Part shown: in pieces, positions 9,020 to 14,389 of the stretch
Layout of the letters: each line of letters starts with the position of its first letter
Position numbering within the stretch: the stretch's first letter is position 1
Source of the DNA: Euperipatoides rowelli
Lineage: Eukaryota; Onychophora; Udeonychophora; Euonychophora; Peripatopsidae
Strand: one strand, 5' to 3'
Length of the DNA stretch: 14,389 nt
NCBI GenBank assembly: GCA_003024985.2
Contig: PXIH01S0079100.1
The notes under the pieces: model-generated
Told to the model about the DNA's origin: nothing
What the model saw: the letters and a program-made list of their open reading frames with translations, nothing else
Databases searched by the model: none
Translations under genes and position numbers: made by a program

Positions 9020-9829
9020 TTAAACAGAACAATTGGTGTTTATCCAATAAATCCTGATGTCCATAGTGTCCCAAACAATTACAGCAAAAAATGTACCTGC
9101 TTGATATTTAGTGACTTGGGGTTTCAAAAGCCTGCTTAAGTCTTTGATGCAAACATAATGTGATGTAGTATGATTTCTAATAAATAATACATCCACAGAC
9201 CTAGGATAAACAATTTCAGGATTCATATACCGTGGAAATAATTTTTTGTCGTCAATGACTCCGATAACTTTGACAGAAATCATATTTTGTTTTTCAAATT
9301 TAGGAATATCTGTCAATACTACCAGAAAAGGAATATATTTTAATTTTAAATCTCCGAAATGACGTTCATAGTGGGATGTGTGTTATTAGGGTAAAGTGTA
9401 TGGTAGAGCCCTGCTAGAACACTCCAGGCAAAACATTTCTCATCATCTGGGTTTGGTACATTGATTGATACAAGCCATCTTTTTTTTTTGATATACTGTG
9501 TCAAGTCGATATAGGATGAACCTTTTAAAATATCACACATGTTCAAATATAACTTGAGAAATAAGATCGATAATAACACCCAACCTGAAACTTTATGGGT
9601 GAGATTATCAACCTCTTTCAAGAGAGATGTGAACAAGGACTCTAATATCTTATGTAAAAATTTACCCCTAGTAATTAAAATATTTTTAGTTTTAAATACA
9701 AATATACAGGTATCCTCACCTCTTTTGAATATACAATGTAATTTTAAATTGACCTTAAGAGTATCATGATTATTTAAAACTTGAATAATTTTGCTTTTAA
9801 GGCAATGTTTAGTTTTTTCAGAACTATTT

Positions 9830-11155
9830 TTATGTCTTTAACCTCATTTGACGGAGGAATCTCCAAGTCTGCAGGTGACAACGGATGGCCGTCTCTACTT
9901 GGAAAAGTTTGACTCTTCTATCGTCATTTGAACCATCCGAGTCTAGTGACTCATCATCGGAATCAACATCAGAATTATTTGATGGTATATTTTTAATTTC
10001 ATCATCGTCGATCAAACCATCATTATCATCAGTATCAGAATCATAAATATTAACATGGGGAGTGGGTACATCACTATGATTTGGGGAATGGAGACGTGAA
10101 GGACCGGGCTGTGGTGAAAAATATTTTGGTCGAGTACCCCCTAACTGGCGGGACGAGATACCAGAGATGGTGAAAGATCCGATGAATCTTTTTCCATCTG
10201 TGATATGTCCGAGTCGTCAGTTAGGGTGTAATCAACCAAAGGCTTTTTCACTATGGGTGAATCTAGTGATGTATCCCTGCCTTAACATTTTAAAACTTGA
10301 GGTGAATTTATAATAATAGGTCTGACACTAGACCTAACACTAAGATTTGATGAAAAAACACCATTATTTGATGGAGGTGTTACGCCACTAAGATCGGGTC
10401 GAAGTGAAAAATCTCTCGGTCGAGTACCCTCTAGCTGACAAAGAGGAGATATCACAGATGGAATAAGATCCGATGAATCTTTTTCCATCTGTGATATCTC
10501 TGGTTCATCAATTAGAGCGTAATCAACCAAAGCTTTTTTCATAATGGGTGATTTAAGTGGTGTATCCCCAACCTTACGTTTTAAAATTTAATGTGGATTT
10601 TTAGTATAAGTCTTAGCATTAGAATTTAAAATTTGTGGTGGTGGTACATTAGGTAATATAATATCTTATTATTTTATTAGGATTTATAATTGGTGGAATG
10701 CTAGACTTAATATTTGGTTTAATAGTAGCTCTAACACAAGGACGTAAAACTTTTACATCTGACGGTAATACACTAGGGTTATGAATAGATTTAAGCTGTG
10801 ATGGTATTCTAGTCTTTGCAATTACTGGAGAAATAAAATTTTTACTACTAAATGTAACTCTAGGATTCAAAACTTTAACATCACTTGGTAATACATAAGG
10901 TTTTGTAATATGAAGCTGTGATGGTATAGTAATACTTCTTACATTAATAACAGGTTTAATACTAGACTTTAAAATTGGAATAATATTAGCCTGTGTAGCT
11001 TTAGATTTAGAAATATTTTTAATTTGTTTTTCAAAACCAGGGGGTGGGGGTAAAGTTTTGTAAGAATTCATTTCTGAAAAATTATTTGATACTATGAGTA
11101 TAGAATTAATAAATTTTACCTTGTTTGATTGCTTTCTAGTATTAATTTGATCCAT
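9830..11155 (-). pseudogene. Proline/serine-rich, repeat-containing and acidic N-terminal extension of the polymerase gene
   Basis: The best start is ATG 11155-11153 (MDQINTRKQSNKV); an upstream GTG at 11170 is less likely in a eukaryote. The first open segment (to 10649) holds PPPPGFEKQ and two copies of a 40-41 residue repeat with IPSQL and VLPSDVKVL. After a frame break near 10660 the coding sense continues (ILPNVPPPQILNSNAK, a stop, then LKRKVGDTPLKSP). It then runs into a 97-codon unit that occurs twice in tandem, each with VDYxL...QMEKDSSDL and GTRP. A further frame shift leads to an acidic run (DSDTDDNDG, DDDE, DSDDESLDSDGSNDD). The frame shifts again near 9900 into the conserved polymerase N-domain. 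All segments lie head to tail with small lesions, so I infer one long disordered extension. It could instead be a separate upstream gene. No catalytic motif is present. Confidence 0.6.
10085..10590 (-). repeat. Two tandem copies of a 291-base (97-codon) unit in the polymerase extension
   Basis: The phrase GATCCGATGAATCTTTTTCC occurs at 10176 and again at 10467, an offset of 291 bases, a multiple of three. Flanking phrases (GTCGAGTACC, GTAATCAACCAAAG, GGGTGA) recur at about the same offset. The copies differ at many positions, including frame-affecting ones. The duplication is therefore old and kept the reading frame when it arose, which argues that the region was coding at that time. A weaker, more diverged trace extends to about 10670. 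Confidence 0.85.
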
Positions 11156-11170
11156 GTTTCTTCCAATCAC

Positions 11171-11359
11171 TGGAGATACTGTAAGGTAGTAAAGTTGGTT
11201 GCTTGTTAAAACTGTACTTTGAAAATTGACTTATTTTTATAATTTGAAAAAAAAAGCTCTCAATGGTAAGCTGTGCTCTTAATGAAAATTAATATAGTAA
11301 TGATTTAGAGTGGGGAAATCAAAGTCTTTTATAACCTCTGAAACGATCTAAGATAAAAA
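11171..11359. other. Region upstream of the polymerase extension, possible promoter area
   Basis: This stretch lies immediately 5' of the inferred start (minus strand). It is AT-rich and has no open frame. I see no convincing TATA box or initiator that stands out from the background, so a promoter cannot be placed. Confidence 0.25.
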
Positions 11360-11957
11360 AAAATCAATCATTCTGACCTCTGAACATTCCCTGTAGATAA
11401 AGATATAGATTAAGATAGTTGAGAAATGATGTCATTTTACATTTGTATAACATTTATAGAAGGGATTATACTTTGACAAGTAATAAATACCCAAATTTAG
11501 AATAATTATGTTTTGGTATTACAATAAAAATAATTATACTTCAGTATTTTAAAAAAATAAATGAATTAAAAAAATTTGCACTCGATATGATTTCAACTCT
11601 GTACATTCCAAGTAGATTAAGATAGCTAAGAAAATGATGTCATTTTACATTGTATAACATTTATAGAAGGGATTTCTACTTTGACTAGTAATAAGATAAA
11701 ATAAGTAGTCAAATTTAGAATAATTATGTTTTAGTATTACAATAAAAATAATTATACTTCAGTATTTTAAAAAAATAAATAAATTAAAAAAATTAATGAA
11801 TTAAAAAAAATAAATGTATTAAAAAAATAAATGAATTAAAAAATAAATGAATTAAAAATATATGAATTAAAAAAATAAATGAAAAAAATTTTTTGACTCG
11901 GTATGATTTGATCTTATATCCTTCGGAGTGAAAAGTCAGTGCTTTATTCACCGAGCC
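11360..11957 (-). repeat. Tandem tRNA-derived SINE-like repeat
   Basis: On the minus strand 11957-11895 folds as a decayed tRNA. The acceptor halves GGCTCGG and CCGAGTC pair over seven positions with one G-T. A box B-like GATCAAATC lies in the T arm position, and an anticodon arm-like stretch surrounds CTTTTCA. The D arm is shortened, giving 63 bases. It is followed by an AT-rich ATTTATTTTTTTAATTC tail and a body of about 170 bases. A second copy of the tRNA 3' portion (about 11606-11573) and of the body (about 11570-11399) follows with an offset of roughly 208-218 bases, then a third trace near 11392-11360. A tRNA-like head, unrelated body and A/T-rich simple-sequence region is the SINE layout. 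It is not a functional tRNA because the D and anticodon arms are damaged. Confidence 0.6.
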
Positions 11958-13223
11958 AATTTGGATTCTTATTGATTTCTATAAAATTTTAGTTCTACAT
12001 AGCTACTAAATGTATCTGCACATTATGAGTTAACTATTTTAAACAAAATTTATAAATATGGGAACATAAATACATAGATTTATAATTAAAAATAAAAACT
12101 ATAGTTAATATTATAAATGCATATCATTTAACTTATGATTTCAATTGTATTTTTAAAATAATAATAATATGGAATTGTAATGTTTCGTTACGGCCATCAT
12201 TGATAAGAATGATAATGAAATACTGAAAAAGCTATAACATGGTTATTTGTTATATTCTTATTTTTTAATGTATTATATTTAAACATTTTATGTAATATAA
12301 ACTTGAAAAAATAAAACATTTTAAAAATAACTTTCAAGTTAGAATTTCTTTTGTCGATATATTATTTCTAAATTTTTTATTGATATAATCGCTAGAGCTA
12401 ATGTCATAATGACTTCATTCTGCTAAAGTACAATGTTTAAAAGATTAGAGATTAGTCAGGGTGTATGGATTAATAGGACCTCTAGGTATATCTATTTGAA
12501 ATAAAGATAAGATAAAGATAATGATGTCTTAAAGTATTGAAGGATATAATATGATTATTTCAATATTCTTTTAATATTATATTAAAATAAAATAGATACC
12601 ATATATTGTTTACATTAGAATTTATTAGAATTAATGATTTGTAAAAATTGAATAAACGCCCCGAGCTACATTTTTATTACAATCTCATGTACAAAAGTTA
12701 TTATATTTTTTTCCTTTTCAAATCACTTTATAAACATGGCTAACTAGTAGAGTATAAATTGATTTGAAATTGTATTAAATGTATACAAGAGTGGATCAAA
12801 AGAGCATTGATGCTGTGTGGACAATACAGCAAGGTGAGTTGGGGTTGGGGGTGTGAACATTCAAAGGTGTGAAATGTTTACTTCTAAAGTTGGGTGTTTG
12901 AGATCCACACATTTACCTTTTCTTATTCGGATAGATGAGATATATAAATTACAAGTTCTCGTTTTAGTATTTTTATATAGACCGGAAGTGATGAGATGTC
13001 ACATAATTGGGAACTTTAAATATTTGTAAATATACTGTATAGACTAAATTAAAAAAAAAAATACAAGTTTTATATAGTGAATTTACATATTTATTTGAGC
13101 ATGTTAAAGATGATGTATCGAGCTGAAAATTTACAGGTATGATGTCATATATATCTCCTATGATCACCCAAAAATTGAGGTCCTGTGATGTCAGGGGTGG
13201 GTGTGGCAGTGTGATAAAAATTT
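11958..13223. other. Gene-free AT-rich stretch
   Basis: No coding similarity, RNA gene or array is visible on either strand. Short TATA- and AATAAT-rich simple sequence dominates, with a slightly G-rich patch at 12831-12900. The minus-strand frame at 12973-13239 has no family features. Confidence 0.5.
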
Positions 13224-13680
13224 GAAGTAGGTGGGGCATCTATCCCATCATGCATCATAATCTGTCCCATCATGCAGCAGAATTAGTGAGAATTAGAACA
13301 GGAATGAGAATGGGAATGAGAACGGGAATTCGAAAAATTAGAAGTAGGTGTGTCATCTATCCCATCATGCATCATAATCTATCCCATCATGCATCATAAT
13401 GCGAGTGAGAACGAGAATGAGAATGAAAATGGGAAAGAGAATGGGAATGATAACAAGAACAGGAATGAGAATGAGATGTCCCATCATGCATCTTAATATG
13501 ATGTCATAGGACCATATATGGGCATAAAAATGAGAACAAGAGTGAGAATGAGTACAAGAATGAGAATGAGAGTGAGAATGAGAATGAGAACAAGAATGAG
13601 AGTAAGAAGCAGAGTGAGATCTACCATCATGAATCATAATGTGATGTCATATGCCCATATTTGGGCATAAAAACAGCCTA
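13224..13680. repeat. Composite repeat field: GAGAAT-type hexamers interleaved with CCCATCATGCATCATAAT blocks
   Basis: Variants of GAGAATGAGAACGGGAAT form three runs (about 13288-13330, 13400-13475 and 13530-13620). Between them CCATCATGCATCATAAT or close variants occur about seven times (near 13246, 13266, 13362, 13384, 13482 and 13623). The phrase GAAGTAGGTG...CATCTATCCCATCATGC occurs twice, near 13224 and 13341, and GATGTCATA...CCATAT...GGGCATAAAAA occurs twice, near 13500 and 13641. This is a higher-order array in which microsatellite and unique blocks were duplicated together. The His/Ser-rich minus-strand frame through it (13365-13637) is a by-product of the hexamer. Confidence 0.8.
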
Positions 13681-13684
13681 AACC

Positions 13685-13755
13685 TACAAAAACAAAACAG
13701 GAAGTCAGCCATCTTGGATTTTCAAATTAAAAAATTTGGCCGCCATCTTGAAAAG
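13685..13755 (+). repeat. Short GCCATCTTG-containing repeat at the 5' boundary of the capsid-like gene
   Basis: GCCATCTTG occurs twice, at about 13708 and 13743, each next to AT-rich sequence. GC-rich CCGCCATCTTG phrases are common in dispersed repeats of animals. The repeat field ends here and capsid-like coding sequence begins about 30 bases later, so this may be the junction at which the 5' part of that gene was lost. Confidence 0.35.
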
Positions 13756-13779
13756 ACCCGCATTGGTCTATAAACGCTG

Positions 13780-14389
13780 TATTCTANTGAATTTAATTCT
13801 ACATTCTTTATTCAATGAAATTACTGTGAGTATGAATGATACTATCATCTCCCATACAAATCCTTACTACCCTTACCAAGCATTCATCAAAACCTTATTG
13901 AATTATGGAGAAGATGCTATCACTACACAACTTACCAATGCTTTATTTTTTAAAGATACTGCTGAACATATGGATGCTACGGATAAAAGTAATGATGTTT
14001 TTTATGAAACAAAGTGATTTTTTTAATTTAAGTCAAAGTGTAGATCTTATGGGACCTATTCATAGTAATATTTTATTTCAATCCAAATATTAATTGAATG
14101 GTGTAGCTATGAAAATACGATTGAATAGAAATAGAAATACATTTTGTTTAATGACAAGTGAAGTTGCCAAAGCATATAAAATTCAAATAGAAGAATGTAA
14201 ATTGTATGTTAGAAAAGTTATCATCTCCCCATCGGTTCTTCTAGGTCATGCCCATGCATTACTTAAAGGAACAGCAAAATATATGATGGATCACACCATA
14301 TGTAAAACAATCTCCATACCTGCAGGCATGCATAACATTACTCAAGATAATTTATTTTACGGACAAATTCCTAAAAATCTTGTTCTAGC
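13780..14389 (+). pseudogene. 5'-truncated, frame-broken capsid-like gene of the F54H12.2-like family (runs off right edge)
   Basis: The first frame holds NLILHSLFNEITVSMNDTI, YYPYQAFIKTLLNYGEDA and FFKDTAEHMDATD (13788-13988). It then breaks at a T-run near 14018-14025. The next frame reads NLSQSVDLMGPIHSNILFQ, meets an in-frame TAA at 14091-14093, and continues open for 98 codons to the window end with VRKVIISPSVLLGHAHALLKG (about 14208-14270) and SIPAGMHNITQDNLFYGQIP. These blocks match what I know of the invertebrate family named after C. elegans F54H12.2, found in Polinton/Maverick-like elements. It probably encodes a jelly-roll capsid protein; that role is inference. The family's usual N-terminal portion before NLILHSLF is absent. 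There is one unresolved base at 13787. It lies on the strand opposite the ATPase and polymerase. At least one frameshift and one stop make this copy a pseudogene. Confidence 0.8.

Larger units (their letters stand above)
8232..9893 (-). pseudogene. N-terminal half of the PolB gene: conserved N-domain, endonuclease VII-like finger and exonuclease motif II
   Basis: From 9893 on the minus strand a frame begins DGHPLSPADLEIPPSNEV and continues through VLKKLNIALKAKLF. It shifts frame near 9800 into a block with LKLHCIFKRGEDTCIFVF and SGWVLL, then GSSYIDLTQYIKKKRW and DDEKCFAWSVLAGLYH (about 9480-9400). A further frame shift leads to IPKFEKQNMISVKVIGV, HYVCIKDLSRLL and neighbouring residues (9307-9110). 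These blocks are characteristic of the large N-terminal region of PolB proteins in Polinton/adintovirus-type elements of invertebrates. Next comes a Cys/His finger (8521-8624, listed separately). After two in-frame stops near 8516 and 8507, FHNYSKYDAHLF carries exonuclease motif II (Asn and Asp at 8477-8460), and FLDSYRFLLSSLASL follows (about 8330-8285). Similarity ends near 8232 at the insertion. At least two frameshifts and two stops mark it as a pseudogene. The family functions in element replication with 3'-5' proofreading. Confidence 0.88.

Noticed and set aside
9539-9769. Plus-strand frame of 76 codons
   Set aside because: It lies antisense to a well-supported polymerase block and has no features of its own.
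11895-11957. Functional tRNA gene
   Set aside because: The acceptor stem is good, but the D arm is shortened and the anticodon stem mismatched. The 3' portion is repeated in tandem, which fits a tRNA-derived repeat.
12973-13239. Minus-strand frame of 88 codons
   Set aside because: Phe/Tyr/Ile-rich product of AT-rich DNA, without homology, neighbour or signal support.
13365-13637. His/Ser-rich repeat protein on the minus strand
   Set aside because: It is the translation of the GAGAAT hexamer array; the reading depends wholly on the microsatellite and is not conserved outside it.
13224-13680. CRISPR-like alternation of repeat and spacer
   Set aside because: The intervening blocks are themselves microsatellite runs of variable length, repeats are imperfect and the context is eukaryotic.
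13905-14093. Separate small plus-strand gene starting MEKMLSL
   Set aside because: Its first half is an out-of-frame reading of the capsid-like gene and its second half is that gene's own continuation after a frameshift.

Overview
This is a very AT-rich (roughly 70 percent A+T by eye) stretch of eukaryotic, most likely invertebrate, nuclear DNA. It has no bacterial gene layout, long gene-poor stretches, microsatellite-like arrays, a tRNA-derived repeat and a few unresolved bases (n). The recognisable genes all belong to degraded copies of a virus-derived self-synthesising DNA element of the Polinton/Maverick or adintovirus type. I infer the host class from these features and cannot name a species.

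Left edge (1-1174, minus strand): the remains of a tightly packed viral morphogenesis cluster. An A32/FtsK-HerA-type packaging ATPase (1174-548) is frame-broken just after its Walker A motif. It overlaps a small basic protein with a hydrophobic tail (578-256) resembling an adenovirus pX-like minor virion protein. That in turn shares one base (TAATG) with a third frame (256-1), which is open to the window edge. After about 1.4 kb without genes comes a degenerate tandem array at 2693-3395, built on a GTTAATAACTGTTAAC-type core.

Centre (3607-11155, minus strand): one very large, broken, protein-primed-type family B DNA polymerase gene. Read 5' to 3' on the minus strand it runs as follows: a proline/serine-rich extension with two sets of internal repeats (11155-10085); an acidic stretch (about 10060-9920); the conserved N-terminal region (9893-9020); an endonuclease VII-like Cys/His finger (8624-8521); exonuclease motif II (8480-8460); a 2.9 kb interruption (5291-8231); exonuclease motif III (5067-5053); polymerase motifs A, B and C (4777-4005); and the conserved C-terminal tail ending near 3607. 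Frameshifts and stops are scattered throughout, so it is a pseudogene.

Two oppositely oriented CCCTG ends, each next to a TTAA, lie at 2584-2604 and 5341-5361. They suggest piggyBac-like terminal sequences on both sides of the polymerase C-terminal half. The 5291-8231 interruption holds no gene I can identify.

Right side (11160-13740): gene-poor AT-rich DNA with a tandem tRNA-derived SINE-like repeat (11360-11957, minus strand) and a composite GAGAAT/CATCATGCATCATAAT repeat field (13224-13680). From about 13780 to the end, on the plus strand, lies a 5'-truncated, frame-broken gene related to the invertebrate family annotated as 'F54H12.2-like', probably a capsid protein of the same class of element.

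Together the polymerase, packaging ATPase, small virion protein and capsid-like gene are the replication and assembly modules of one element type. All but the 256-1 frame are visibly broken, and no integrase or protease is visible. The window therefore looks like a relic or nested cluster of relics rather than a working system.
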